Shown: positions 25,651 to 33,608, counted from the stretch's first letter. The stretch is DNA of 64,000 bases from Hydrogenophaga aromaticivorans (GCF_013387465.1 NZ_VYGV01000012.1:169592-233591), one strand, 5' to 3'. Made by a program: numbers and translations. The notes: generated from the letters alone by a model not told the origin.

Positions 25651-25850
25651 ATGGACCGCACCTACCTCTGGCAGCGCCCCGGCTGGCCACTCCGCAGAAC
25701 GTCACACCGTGGCTCAGCTGGTTTCTGGCCTGCTTGCTGCGCGCCGTGCAAGGCGTCGAGCGACTGCATGGCCAACTGACCGGTCACTCGACTGAGGCCA
25801 GCCAGACCAGGTCCCGGGAACGACTGCTCACGCCAAGGATGAACAGGTGA
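25651..25850 (+). pseudogene. Remnant of a Fic-family (DUF4172-Fic) gene
   Basis: ATG at 25651 opens MDRTYLWQRPGWP, like the start of DUF4172-Fic proteins (YIWQQPDWP). After an apparent large deletion and frame change, 25701-25850 reads VTPWLSWFLACLLRAV, like the linker before the Fic core (VTPWLEWFL). The catalytic HPFxDGNGR part is absent. This accounts for most of the 380-bp stretch without an intact gene upstream of the ECF41 promoter. Confidence 0.45.
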
Positions 25851-25876
25851 TCCCGACCACTATGCTTAGGTCTCAC

Positions 25877-26200
25877 TCAGGCGCGCAGGGCAATGATCAG
25901 CACCGAAGTGGCAACACACATCCCGGCGTTGCAAGCATTGACGGCAACGGACCGCGTCACCCTTTGCCCCTCCTGTTCGTAGAGCCACGCGGCCATCGTC
26001 AGGTTGGCGCCAGTCCAGGTCAGCCACGTCAACAGCGAGTGTTGCTGCGAGTCGCCACTGGACCAGATCGCCCAGATGGTGGGTAGGTACGCCACCATGC
26101 GGGCCGCGCTGAAGAGCGCAAACGACCACCCCAGCACAGCGAGGTAGCGGGCGCGAGCCGGCGCGGCGGTGGTGCCGACGGCATCGAGGCGGGCGTGCAT
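25877..26200 (-). CDS. Small membrane protein, SemiSWEET/PQ-loop-like
   Basis: A 107-residue protein with three hydrophobic helices. The segment YLPTIWAIWSSGDSQQHSLLTWLTWTGAN resembles the PQ-loop helix-turn of SemiSWEET transporters (LPQxWxxWxx...SLLTW), with Thr in place of the usual Gln. The start is taken at ATG 26200 because a longer frame merely reads back through the methyltransferase gene. It lies 10 bp after the methyltransferase gene and is probably co-expressed. A transport role is only a family-based suggestion. Confidence 0.6.
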   Translation of the reverse strand: MHARLDAVGTTAAPARARYLAVLGWSFALFSAARMVAYLPTIWAIWSSGDSQQHSLLTWLTWTGANLTMAAWLYEQEGQRVTRSVAVNACNAGMCVATSVLIIALRA

Positions 26201-26210
26201 GGCGGGCTTC

Positions 26211-27272
26211 CTAGCCTTGGGCCGGTCCGTGGCTGGCTTCGAGCACGGACCATTCGGCTTCCGTCTTGCGCACGGACGAAAGGCGCAGGCCTGCATGGGC
26301 GAACAACCGAGCGTACTCGCGCCTGCTGCGTTCGCGCCCGCTCAGGCTGACCAGCATGTTCAGGTCCGTGCGAGCGACATTTCGGTCGCCGGGATCGTGA
26401 CCGGGGTTGTCGGGACGCAGGCGTTCGATCACCAGCAACCTGGCCTGTTGCGACATCGCTTCGGCGCAATGCGAGAGGATCCTTCGGCAAGACTCGTCAT
26501 CCCAGTTGTGGAGCACGCTCTTGAGGAGGTAGAGGTCCCCGCCGACCGGGACGCCGACGAAGAAGTCACCAGCCTCGACTCGGCAGCGAGCCCACACGCC
26601 CAGGCGCTCGAGTCGCTGCTCAGCGCCTTCGAGTGCAGCAGCCTGATCGTGCAGCACGCCGCGCGCCGCGGGTGCCTGTTGCAGGACAGCACCGAGCAAC
26701 TCGCCTTGACCACCGCCGACATCGACGACGCAACGGACCGAATCCAGCTCGAACAGCGGAACGAGTGCCGGCGCAGCCTGCCGGGTCAGCTCGACCATGG
26801 CGTGGTGGAAGACCGTACGCGCCTGCGCGTCGGTGGCCAGCCGCTCATAGCCGCCGACGCCATGGTGCCGCTGGGGCCAGCTGGCGCCGGTACGGACTGT
26901 CTCGGGCAGTTCGCCCAGGCGCTGCCACAGCCCACCCCCGGCGTGCAGGGCCCAGTGGTGCAAAGACCCCGGCGCCTCGCGACACAGCAGCTCGCCCACA
27001 CGGGTCAGCCGCCAGCCCTGTGTGGCCACGGATTCGCACAGATCGAGGGCGGTCATGGCCAGCAACAGCCGCTGCAGCGCATCAGGGCAGCAGCCGCTGG
27101 CGGCGGCCAGGGCTGGCGTGTCTGCGGTGCCTTGCGCCATGTGTTCCGGCAGCTGCAGCACACAGGCGGTGCGAATGACCTGCGTGACCCAGGCACCGTT
27201 GATCATGGCCAACAGTTGCGCGGCATCGTCAGTTGAGCCGCGCGGCGGGCGGGTGGGCGCGAAAGTGTCCAT
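26211..27272 (-). CDS. SAM-dependent O-methyltransferase (CrtF/hydroxyneurosporene type)
   Basis: A 353-residue class I methyltransferase with an N-terminal dimerisation domain (AWVTQVIRTACVLQLPEHM) and a catalytic domain. SAM-binding motif I is VVDVGGGQGELLGAVL; the acidic and catalytic segment is LYLLKSVLHNWDDESCRRIL, where the His is usually the general base; a LLVIERL strand follows. It groups with plant-type O-methyltransferases and CrtF. No carotenoid genes are near, so the substrate is unknown. The start is ATG 27272 (GTG 27275 is possible). Confidence 0.82.
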   Translation of the reverse strand: MDTFAPTRPPRGSTDDAAQLLAMINGAWVTQVIRTACVLQLPEHMAQGTADTPALAAASGCCPDALQRLLLAMTALDLCESVATQGWRLTRVGELLCREAPGSLHHWALHAGGGLWQRLGELPETVRTGASWPQRHHGVGGYERLATDAQARTVFHHAMVELTRQAAPALVPLFELDSVRCVVDVGGGQGELLGAVLQQAPAARGVLHDQAAALEGAEQRLERLGVWARCRVEAGDFFVGVPVGGDLYLLKSVLHNWDDESCRRILSHCAEAMSQQARLLVIERLRPDNPGHDPGDRNVARTDLNMLVSLSGRERSRREYARLFAHAGLRLSSVRKTEAEWSVLEASHGPAQG

Positions 27273-27286
27273 CACGCGCGTTGCTC

Positions 27287-28261
27287 CTATTCGGTCTTCA
27301 GGCCGGCCGCCCGGATCAACTGCCCGAACCGGGCGTGTTCGGCTCGGATGAAGGCCGTGAACTCGGTCGGCGAGAGTTCACCGGCGTCGGCCCCGGCCTG
27401 CGCGAAGAATCGCCGCCCCTCGTCGCTGGTCGCAACCTTGTTGATCTCGCGGTTGAGGCGTTCGACGACGGGCTGTGGCGTGGCCGCCGGCGCGGCGATG
27501 CCTGTCCAACCGATGTATTCATACCCGGGTACGCCAGCCTCAGCAAGCGTGGGCACTTCCGGCCAGGCCGGAACGCGCCTAGCGCCAGAGACGGCCAGCG
27601 CGCGCAACGCGCCTGACTTGACGTGCGGCAGCAGCGGTGTCAGACCCTCGATCGCCCAGTCCACCTGCGACCCCAGCAAAGCCGTCAGCAGCGCCCCGCC
27701 ACCCTTGTATGGCACGTGCACCGCCTCGATGCTGGCCATGCGCTTCAGTTCTTCGGCCGCCAGATGCGGCGGCGTGCCGTTGCCGTTGGATCCGTAGTTC
27801 ATGGACCCGGGCTTGGCCCTTGCGCGTGCCAGCAGATCGGCCACCGAGGTGATCGGCGAAACCGCCGGCACCACCAGTGCCAGCTGACCGATACCGAAGC
27901 GCGCCACCGCCACGAAGTCGGCCAACGCGTCGTAGCGGGGCTTGGCGAAGAGGTGCGGATTGATGGCCGCGATGCCCTGGTGTGTGAGCAGCAGCGTGTG
28001 TCCGTCGGGAGCTGCGCGCGCCACCTGCTCGGCCGCGACGCTGCCACCGGCGGCAGCGTTGTTTTCCACCACCATGGGCTGGCCGAGCAACGGGCCGACA
28101 CGATCGGCCAGCCAGCGCGCACGGATGTCGGTGACGCTGCCGGCACCGCCCGCGATCAGGCGGATCGGTCGGCTGGGCCAGTCCGCCGCCCCTGCCGGCC
28201 ATGCATTCACGGCACAGCCCGCGACGACGAAGCTCAGAATTTGGCGACGATGCAGTTTCAT
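27287..28261 (-). CDS. Bug-family (tripartite tricarboxylate) periplasmic binding protein
   Basis: A 324-residue protein with a signal peptide (MKLHRRQILSFVVAGCAVNAWPAGAA) and the Bug fold: WPSRPIRLIAGG at the mature N-terminus, VVENNAAAGGSVAAEQVARAAPDG and MNYGSNGNGTPPHLAAEELKR. AAAGGAG lies upstream of ATG 28261. No TctA/TctB membrane genes are nearby, as is usual for the very many orphan Bug proteins of Burkholderiales. It is divergent from a LysR gene that probably controls it. The ligand is likely an organic acid or amide, but unknown. Confidence 0.92.
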   Translation of the reverse strand: MKLHRRQILSFVVAGCAVNAWPAGAADWPSRPIRLIAGGAGSVTDIRARWLADRVGPLLGQPMVVENNAAAGGSVAAEQVARAAPDGHTLLLTHQGIAAINPHLFAKPRYDALADFVAVARFGIGQLALVVPAVSPITSVADLLARARAKPGSMNYGSNGNGTPPHLAAEELKRMASIEAVHVPYKGGGALLTALLGSQVDWAIEGLTPLLPHVKSGALRALAVSGARRVPAWPEVPTLAEAGVPGYEYIGWTGIAAPAATPQPVVERLNREINKVATSDEGRRFFAQAGADAGELSPTEFTAFIRAEHARFGQLIRAAGLKTE

Positions 28262-28339
28262 GGGGTACTCCTTTGCCATCGAATGGGTTCACTCTATGCG
28301 GCGGATGCGTTCGCAGGAATACTCCAGGTGTTGGAGCTG

Positions 28340-28360
28340 CCTTCAACCCCTGGTTGAAGG
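28340..28360. promoter_or_regulatory. Perfect inverted repeat, probable LysR operator
   Basis: CCTTCAACC, CCT, GGTTGAAGG: nine-base arms with no mismatch. It lies in the 136-bp gap between the divergent bug and lysR genes. A second imperfect palindrome, CTCCA...TGGAG, is at about 28322-28336. Confidence 0.55.
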
Positions 28361-28397
28361 CGCTGATTCGCTCATGGCGCATTGGTGGGAGCAGAGC

Positions 28398-29393
28398 ATG
28401 GACAGACTTCGTGCGATCCGATACCTCGTTTCGGCGGCCGAGGGTGCCAGCCTTTCCGCGGCGGCACGACTGCATGGTGTCAGCGTGGCCGCGGTGGCCA
28501 AGCTGATCGGCGCGCTGGAATCCGACATGAGGGTTCAGCTGTTGGAGCGCCACGCCCACGGTGTCACACCCACGGTGGCAGGGCGCATGTTCCTGGAGGT
28601 GTGCCGTCCCGCCCTGGCACAGCTCGACGACGCCGTGGAACAGGTCACCGCGTCGTCCACCCGGGTCCAGGGCACGGTCGTCATCGGCGTGCAGCCGGTC
28701 GTCGCCCAGGAAGTGCTGACCGCGGCGTTGCCCAAGTTCTGCGCGTTGTATCCCGACATCCAGCTCGACGTGCGCTACTTCATGAACATGGCCGAGCTGC
28801 AGAACCGCAGCCTCGACGCCATCATCGTGATGGGCTGGCCGCAGCAGGTGGGCGACCTGGTCGGACGGGCTCTGGGTGCCACAACCTTCGTCGTCGTCGC
28901 TTCACCAGCTTACTGGACAGCGCATGGCATGCCGCAGCACCCGCTCGACCTCGAGCAGCACAACTGCCTGTGCATCCGCTCGAACACCGGATCCGTGATG
29001 GACTTGTGGCACTTCAGGCGCGGCGATGAACGCGTGTCGGTTGCAGCGCGTGGCTCGATCATCGTTGACAACGTGCATCGCGACATGGTGCGCGACCTGG
29101 TGCTCTCCGGCGTAGGCGTCGCTCGCCTGCTTGACTGGCATCAGCGTCCCGGGCGGGAGGTGCCTCGCGGCCTGCTGGTCCCGGCGCTGACCGACTGGGT
29201 CGTCGACGAAGTCCCGCCCGTCAATCTGCTCTACGCTCCGAGCGTCCGGCGCACACCCCGCGTGCGTGTTTTCCTGGACTGGGTCGTACAGCTCTTTGCC
29301 GAAGTCGAGCGCGAGCGCCTGCGGCCACTGCCCGCCACGGCGATGCCCCACTGGGTGAAGATGAGGCGGCTACGCGCGTCGGAGACCCGCTGA
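28398..29393 (+). CDS. LysR-family transcriptional regulator
   Basis: A 331-residue LysR protein, slightly long because of a ~25-residue C-terminal extension. The DNA-binding helix is SLSAAARLHGVSVAAVAKLIGALESDM at about residues 18-45. ATG 28398 has GGGAG six bases upstream; an in-frame ATG at 28374 would add eight residues. It is divergent from the Bug binding-protein gene and shares a palindrome-bearing intergenic region with it, so local control of that gene is likely. Confidence 0.88.
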   Translation: MDRLRAIRYLVSAAEGASLSAAARLHGVSVAAVAKLIGALESDMRVQLLERHAHGVTPTVAGRMFLEVCRPALAQLDDAVEQVTASSTRVQGTVVIGVQPVVAQEVLTAALPKFCALYPDIQLDVRYFMNMAELQNRSLDAIIVMGWPQQVGDLVGRALGATTFVVVASPAYWTAHGMPQHPLDLEQHNCLCIRSNTGSVMDLWHFRRGDERVSVAARGSIIVDNVHRDMVRDLVLSGVGVARLLDWHQRPGREVPRGLLVPALTDWVVDEVPPVNLLYAPSVRRTPRVRVFLDWVVQLFAEVERERLRPLPATAMPHWVKMRRLRASETR

Positions 29394-29511
29394 GCGCAGC
29401 ATCCATCCCGCTGTCGACCGGGGCGGGTCGAATGCCAAGAACACTTGACGCACGCCCGACGTGCGCGGACGGAGTTCCGGATCAGGACGGCTCCGTATGA
29501 AATGATGCGAC

Positions 29512-30138
29512 ATGCCACTGAGTTCCGAAGACCTCCAACAAATCGCCGCGCGCACCCTGGCGCACTACGAGCAGCACGCCCAGAGCTACTGGGAAGGCAC
29601 GCGCGATCACGACGTCAGCCAGAACATCGCGGCGCTGCTGAAGCACATACCCGGACCACCGCCCTTTGACCTGCTGGATTTCGGCTGCGGGCCCGGGCGC
29701 GACCTGCACACCTTCAAGGCGCTGGGCCACCGCGCCGTGGGCCTGGAGGGCGCGCCCAGCGCGGCGGCGCTGGCGCGCGTCCACAGCGGCTGCGAGGTGC
29801 TGGAGCAGAGCTTCCTGCACCTCGACCTACCCGCACAGCGCTACGACGGTGTGTTTGCCAATGCCGTGCTGTTCCATGTGCCCTCCCAAGTGCTGCCGCA
29901 GGTGCTGCGACAACTGCAGGCCTGCCTGCGGCCAGGCGGTGTGCTGTTCAGCTCCAACCCGCGCGGCGATGGCCAGGAGGGCTGGAACGGTGAGCGCTAC
30001 GGCGCATTTCACGACTGGCCAACCTGGCGTGCCTTGGTGACGGCCGCCGGCTTCGACGAGTTGGAGCACTTCTACCGTCCGACGGGCCTACCGATCGAGC
30101 AACAGCCCTGGCTGGCGAGCGTGTGGCGCAAGCGCTGA
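29512..30138 (+). CDS. Class I SAM-dependent methyltransferase
   Basis: A 208-residue protein with the SAM-binding motif LLDFGCGPGRDLHTFKALGHRAVGLEG (motif I and the acidic end of strand 2). It also has the UbiE/Methyltransf_11-type helix FANAVLFHVPSQVLPQVLRQLQACLRPGG. The N-terminal ALAHYEQHAQSYWEGTRDHDV segment is found in a small group of such enzymes. The substrate is unknown. It is a single gene at the left border of the integron region. The 117 bp before it show no clear structure. Confidence 0.85.
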   Translation: MPLSSEDLQQIAARTLAHYEQHAQSYWEGTRDHDVSQNIAALLKHIPGPPPFDLLDFGCGPGRDLHTFKALGHRAVGLEGAPSAAALARVHSGCEVLEQSFLHLDLPAQRYDGVFANAVLFHVPSQVLPQVLRQLQACLRPGGVLFSSNPRGDGQEGWNGERYGAFHDWPTWRALVTAAGFDELEHFYRPTGLPIEQQPWLASVWRKR

Positions 30139-30291
30139 GCCTTGGCGCCACGGCACTGCGCGCTGCTGATCTCGCCGCTGCAGCACCGGCCTATGACTGC
30201 TATGGTTGACCGTCTCGACGGTCGGATGCCTGGTTTGGGTCAGCTCGCGATGGGCATGGTCGTCGACCCGGTCCTTTGATCCGGTGCATTG

Positions 30292-30350
30292 CCAAGGACC
30301 GCTGCCGGGCTTGACCGCGAACTGGCAGTCCCGGCCAGAAGCAGACATCT
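30292..30350 (+). repeat. Degenerate gene-end repeat, copy 1
   Basis: Contains CCAAGGACCGCTGCCGGGC and ACTGGCAGTCCCGGCCAGAA followed by GCAGACA. Related copies follow each of the next two plus-strand genes. The rest of the 226-bp gap before 30365 shows nothing else recognisable. Confidence 0.4.
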
Positions 30351-30364
30351 AAGGGAAGGCCCCT

Positions 30365-30655
30365 GTGAACACTCATGAACTCGTTTTACCTTTGGATTTT
30401 CAAGACTACGCATGGGAGGTCGAGTCGAAAGGTTGGTTTGATGGAGCAGTATTGTTTCATCTGAACAATCGTTACCGACTCACGTTCTACGACTCGGTGA
30501 GACTCGGGCAAGAGATTGGGGAAGAGCTCCGCCGTCAGCCACTTTTCATCGAGCCGAACCTGCTTGTCGTCGAGTCAGTAACGGAAGCTGCTATGCGCAA
30601 AGCGGTCGACTACGCCGTTGCTGCGGGCCTCGTCAGAAACTTGGTAGCCGAGTAG
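30365..30655 (+). CDS. Hypothetical protein
   Basis: A 96-residue acidic soluble protein I do not recognise. The start is a GTG at 30365 with GGAAGG upstream. It has aromatic-rich segments (WEVESKGWFDGAVLFHLNNRYRLTFYD) and a helical C-terminus (TEAAMRKAVDYAVAAGLV). Base composition is clearly more AT-rich than the neighbouring core genes, in keeping with acquisition. It lies beyond the last recognisable cassette of the integron, on the opposite strand, and is followed by the gene-end repeat at 30672. Confidence 0.6.
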   Translation: MNTHELVLPLDFQDYAWEVESKGWFDGAVLFHLNNRYRLTFYDSVRLGQEIGEELRRQPLFIEPNLLVVESVTEAAMRKAVDYAVAAGLVRNLVAE

Positions 30656-30671
30656 GTCCTGTCGTTCTCTT

Positions 30672-30724
30672 CGGGTCCGGTGCCGCCTGACCTAGCCTGG
30701 CGGTCATCGGCCAGAGGCGGACGA
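30672..30724 (+). repeat. Degenerate gene-end repeat, copy 2
   Basis: TTCGGGTCCGGTGCCGCCTG, ACCTAGCCTGGCGGTCATCG, GCCAGAGGCGGACG, directly after the hypothetical gene. It aligns with the copy at 31065 over about 44 bases with roughly eight differences. Confidence 0.6.
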
Positions 30725-30771
30725 ATGGCCTTCAACACATCACACCCAATTGGCTCTCTCATCAAAGCTTT

Positions 30772-31053
30772 ATGGACTTCCTGACCTTTGGAATATTGGT
30801 GCTCGTTTTCGGCCCACCCGCGTTCTTTCTCGCGATGTCCATTCGGCATTTCATGCCCTTGCTCCGAGGGATGAAGCACCCTTGGTGGGCTCCTCTGTTG
30901 GGCCCATTTATCTTTCTCAACGATCAGTACCTTTCACTTGACGCAATTCGGCACCGGAAGCCGTGGGCTTACTACACGGCTGCATTTGTCGGATGGGTAC
31001 TTTCTTTGTTTCTGCTTGTTGAACCTATAAAAACTGCTTTAGTCCGCATGTGA
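30772..31053 (+). CDS. Small membrane protein, hypothetical
   Basis: A 93-residue protein with two membrane helices (about 4-24, LTFGILVLVFGPPAFFLAM, and 67-85, YYTAAFVGWVLSLFLLVEP). They are joined by a loop with WWAPLLGPFIFLNDQYLS. There is no clear ribosome-binding site, so the start at ATG 30772 is uncertain. AT-rich, like the preceding gene, and followed by the same gene-end repeat. It belongs to no family I can name. Confidence 0.5.
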   Translation: MDFLTFGILVLVFGPPAFFLAMSIRHFMPLLRGMKHPWWAPLLGPFIFLNDQYLSLDAIRHRKPWAYYTAAFVGWVLSLFLLVEPIKTALVRM

Positions 31054-31064
31054 CCAAGGACAGT

Positions 31065-31112
31065 TTCGGGCCCGCTTCTGCCTGAGCTAGCATGGCGGTC
31101 ATCGGCCATCAA
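31065..31112 (+). repeat. Degenerate gene-end repeat, copy 3
   Basis: TTCGGGCCCGCTTCTGCCTG, AGCTAGCATGGCGGTCATCG, GCCA, just after the small membrane-protein gene and before the last integron attC. It is the best match to the copy at 30672. Confidence 0.6.
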
Positions 31113-31146
31113 TAGCTCCTGCCCGTAGGTTAGAGCGGACGTTCAA

Positions 31147-31229
31147 CGTTCAAGGTAACCGGCCGCCGGACGCCCGAGGGCACCTGCAAGCGCAGCTTGC
31201 AGGCGGTCCGGTTGACCGCAGGGTTAGGG
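31147..31229 (-). repeat. attC recombination site of cassette 2
   Basis: On the minus strand the site runs from CCCTAAC (31229-31223), through an inner hairpin CTGCAAGCTGCGCTTGCAG and outer arms CCGGACCGCC/GGCGTCCGG, to AACGTTGAAC. GTTGAAC (31147-31141) fits the core consensus GTTRRRY. CCCTAAC is the exact complement of the GTTAGGG that begins cassette 2, as it must be for this cassette's own attC. Confidence 0.85.
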
Positions 31230-31784
31230 CGCAGGCGCTGGCGGGACACGAGCCGGAAACTCGTAGATGAACTTGAGGAGCATCTCTGTGAAAGCGATGA
31301 GTTCTTCCGCATCTGCCTGCGACATCAGGGCAATCTCGTGAGTTGCCTCGTTGCCTTTCCTTCGAATGTGATCAACCCAACCTCGCCCATTTGGCGGAAT
31401 GAAGCCAGTAGCGGCAAGGTGGTCTACATACTCGATGAACTTGAGCCCTTCCTTCGCCCCTTGCTGAACCGCAATGTTCATGAGCATCTTGCGCGAAGCG
31501 AGGACTGATGCCGTGTAGGCACCTATGCCGCAGCAGTTCCTGGCTTCCTTGTACAGGCTCGCTAGATCGGCAGGTAGATGTTCCACTTCGTTTCCCGGCA
31601 CAACGCCTGGCAGTTGAAGTGATCCAGCGTAGAAATACGTCGGCTTGTCGCAGTTCGGACAGACGTAGATCCTGCGGTTTGGATCGTTGTGGTGATAGCC
31701 CTTGTCGTTTGCGACATTGAAGCCACAGTGGCCACATCGAAACTGTCGTGCACCGATGCCGCCAACGCTGTTCCAGCCACTCAT
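31224..31784 (-). CDS. DUF4145 protein with N-terminal zinc ribbon (cassette 2)
   Basis: A 186-residue protein. Four cysteines in two CxxC pairs (17/20, 42/45) form a probable zinc ribbon. The rest matches DUF4145 (PF13643): DLASLYKEARNCCGIGAYTASVLASRKMLMN, WVDHIRRKGNEATHEI and ELIAFTEMLLKFIYE. ATG 31784 has AAGGAAG upstream. The stop codon lies in the attC core site. DUF4145 domains occur in restriction, defence and mobile contexts, so a defence-related role is possible but not shown here. Confidence 0.88.
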   Translation of the reverse strand: MSGWNSVGGIGARQFRCGHCGFNVANDKGYHHNDPNRRIYVCPNCDKPTYFYAGSLQLPGVVPGNEVEHLPADLASLYKEARNCCGIGAYTASVLASRKMLMNIAVQQGAKEGLKFIEYVDHLAATGFIPPNGRGWVDHIRRKGNEATHEIALMSQADAEELIAFTEMLLKFIYEFPARVPPAPAP

Positions 31785-31807
31785 CTGTCTTCCTTTCTGC
31801 GCCCTAA

Positions 31808-31897
31808 CGTTCAGCTTGAGGGGCCGCCGGAGGGCGAAGCCCGTAGGGTACCTGCAAGCGAAGCTTGCAGGCGGTCCCCTCGAAGCGATGGTTAGCC
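31808..31897 (-). repeat. attC recombination site of cassette 1
   Basis: On the minus strand GGCTAAC (31897-31891), outer arm GAGGGGACCGCC pairing with GGCGGCCCCTC, inner hairpin CTGCAAGCTTCGCTTGCAG, then GAACGTTAGGG. GGCTAAC is the exact complement of GTTAGCC at the attI junction (32387-32381). The inner hairpin is nearly identical to that of cassette 2, so both sites are of one type. Confidence 0.88.
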
Positions 31898-32377
31898 ATA
31901 GGCGTGATGAACGAGCTGTTGATAGCCGGAATCCTCAATGATGACAGGATACCGTTGTGTATCAATCATGCTGCGAAAATCAGATGAGTAGCTAGCCTCT
32001 TCATAGTGAACCTGGCAGGAGGCAGTATCGAAAAAGGCGCGCAGCTTTTCTCTAACGACGGAAAGACAGTGTTCATCGCAGCCAATGCCAAATGAAACGA
32101 TGTCCATTTGGTCTGTTAGGTCGCGATACAAATTCAGCGCAAACACGTTCTTACTGTTCTTGCTTGGTTGATACACGTAGACATCACCGGTGCCAACGGG
32201 CGTTCGTTCGAAATAGGCCACGTGCAACGCCCGCAAATCTACAGTAACGCCAAGAGCATTCAACGCAGCTTTGAGCGCGGCGTTTTCGACAAAGTCATGG
32301 TCTCCGTCACCGAACCAAGTGACAAAGTCGCTCATGGATACAGCAATGCAGAAGTCGCGGGCGGGAATCGCGGACAT
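31892..32377 (-). CDS. Hypothetical protein (cassette 1)
   Basis: A 161-residue soluble acidic protein I do not recognise. Features are VTWFGDGDHDFVENAALKAALNALG near the start, YVYQPSKNSKNVFALNLYRD in the middle and an FDTASCQVHYEEASYSSD segment later. ATG 32377 follows the attI core by three bases and lacks a ribosome-binding site, which is common for first cassettes served by attI. A second ATG at 32335 is possible. The stop overlaps the attC core, and the base composition is AT-rich relative to the chromosome. Confidence 0.75.
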   Translation of the reverse strand: MSAIPARDFCIAVSMSDFVTWFGDGDHDFVENAALKAALNALGVTVDLRALHVAYFERTPVGTGDVYVYQPSKNSKNVFALNLYRDLTDQMDIVSFGIGCDEHCLSVVREKLRAFFDTASCQVHYEEASYSSDFRSMIDTQRYPVIIEDSGYQQLVHHAYG

Positions 32378-32380
32378 GAT

Positions 32381-32499
32381 GGCTAACTTTGATGTAGTTC
32401 GTGTTTCACCAGATACCCACAGTGACCACGAGATAACATGGCGCCTCAAATCTGAAAATTGTGTTTGCATTCATGAAGTTACGGCGGCATACTGGATGC
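32381..32499 (-). other. attI site and integrase/cassette promoter region
   Basis: The sequence between the cassette array and intI. On the minus strand it ends in ACATCAAAGTTAGCC; GTTAGCC (32387-32381) is the crossover core, and the form CAAAGTTAG resembles the end of attI1. The cassette promoter should also lie here, but I cannot assign its boxes with confidence. Confidence 0.75.
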
Positions 32500-32507
32500 A
32501 TGAACAG
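32492..32507 (+). promoter_or_regulatory. LexA-like box at the integrase start
   Basis: CTGG-ATGCATGA-ACAG, preceded by TA: one mismatch from CTGT-N8-ACAG, overlapping the integrase start codon and close to a possible TTGCAT/CATACT promoter. SOS control of integron integrases through a LexA box is established in several classes. Confidence 0.5.
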
Positions 32508-33537
32508 GTATAACAGATCTGACAAAGTTCGTGAGGGTTTTGCCGCTCCTCTGCAGTCCAAACGTTTGCTGGATCAGGTTCGCGAACGAATCAGGTATTT
32601 GCACTATAGCTTGCAGACTGAGAAAGCTTATGTGTACTGGGCGCGCTTTTTCGTGCTTTGGTCCGGCAGTCAGGGTGGCATGCGGCATCCACGCGACATG
32701 GGTGTTGTCGAGGTGGAAGCCTTTCTCACCATGCTCGCTAACGAGCGACAGGTTTCACCCGCGACACACAGGCAGGCGCTCAATGCCATCCTTTTCATGT
32801 ATCGGCAAGTCCTGGGTATGGAATTGCCATGGATGCAACAAATAGGTCGCCCTGCAGAGCGCAAGCGCATACCCGTGGTGTTGACCAAAGAAGAAGTCCA
32901 ACGGGTGTTGTGCCTGATGACGGCCGACGAGGGTTTGCTGGCTCGCTTGCTGTATGGCACAGGTTTGCGTCTGACCGAAGGCCTTTCGCTGAGAGTGAAG
33001 GATCTCGATTTCGACCGCCACGCGATTGTGGTGCGCAGCGGCAAGGGCGACAAAGACAGGGTGGTGATGCTGCCGCGTTCGCTCGTTCCGGCATTGCACG
33101 CTCAGTTGGCGCGAGCGAAGGTGTTGTGGACCCGTGACCGCGCTGTGGGCGTGAATGGGGTTTACCTGCCACATGCGCTTGAGCGAAAGTACCCGCGCGC
33201 GGGAGAGAGCTGGGCCTGGCACTGGGTTTTGCCTTCCCCCACTTTGTCGGTGGATCCCCAGACGGGCGTGGAGCGTCGCCACCACCTGTTTCCTGAGCGC
33301 TTGTCAAAGCGGCTCAAGCAAGCATGCAGAGAAGCTGGTTTGGCGAAGCCTGTCTCGGTGCACACGCTGCGCCACAGTTTTGCAACCCACTTGCTGCAGT
33401 CGGGCACTGACATTCGCACGGTGCAGGAACTTCTTGGCCATTCGGATGTGCCCACCACGATGATTTACACGCATGTGCTCAAAGTGGCAGCCGGTGGCAC
33501 GGCCAGTCCACTGGATGCCATGGCTCTGGAGGGTTGA
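32500..33537 (+). CDS. intI: Integron integrase (tyrosine recombinase)
   Basis: A 345-residue IntI closely resembling the class 1 integrase, e.g. [20 protein letters not shown] and [23 protein letters not shown]. Catalytic residues are Arg157, Lys near 183, His288-x-x-Arg291, His314 and Tyr323. The IntI-specific extra patch [18 protein letters not shown] (226-243), absent from XerC/D, is complete, so the enzyme should be active on attC sites. It is transcribed away from attI and the two cassettes. The start is ATG 32500. Confidence 0.96.
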   Translation: MNRYNRSDKVREGFAAPLQSKRLLDQVRERIRYLHYSLQTEKAYVYWARFFVLWSGSQGGMRHPRDMGVVEVEAFLTMLANERQVSPATHRQALNAILFMYRQVLGMELPWMQQIGRPAERKRIPVVLTKEEVQRVLCLMTADEGLLARLLYGTGLRLTEGLSLRVKDLDFDRHAIVVRSGKGDKDRVVMLPRSLVPALHAQLARAKVLWTRDRAVGVNGVYLPHALERKYPRAGESWAWHWVLPSPTLSVDPQTGVERRHHLFPERLSKRLKQACREAGLAKPVSVHTLRHSFATHLLQSGTDIRTVQELLGHSDVPTTMIYTHVLKVAAGGTASPLDAMALEG

Positions 33538-33608
33538 GTGACAGGTTTCCGGAATGTGTGCGACCGTCAGCAACGGGTCGAAACCGGGCAAGCATCGACA
33601 TTGATCGC

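Larger units (their letters stand above)
31147..31807 (-). mobile_element. Integron gene cassette 2
   Basis: A 661-bp cassette from TTAGGGC after cassette 1 to the G of the next core site. It carries one gene (DUF4145) read away from attI, with a 20-bp leader and the stop codon inside attC. This is the standard compact cassette layout. Confidence 0.85.
31808..32386 (-). mobile_element. Integron gene cassette 1
   Basis: A 579-bp cassette lying directly at attI, from TTAGCC to the G of GTTAGGG. It contains one gene read away from the integrase, with its start codon three bases after the TTAGCC and its stop codon inside attC. Confidence 0.88.

Noticed and set aside
31018..31147. A third integron cassette marked by GTTGAAC at 31018-31024
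   Set aside because: The heptamer would complement the TTGAAC after attC2, but it lies inside the coding sequence of the small membrane protein, encloses only ~120 bp without a gene and has no attC-like hairpin. Chance is likely.
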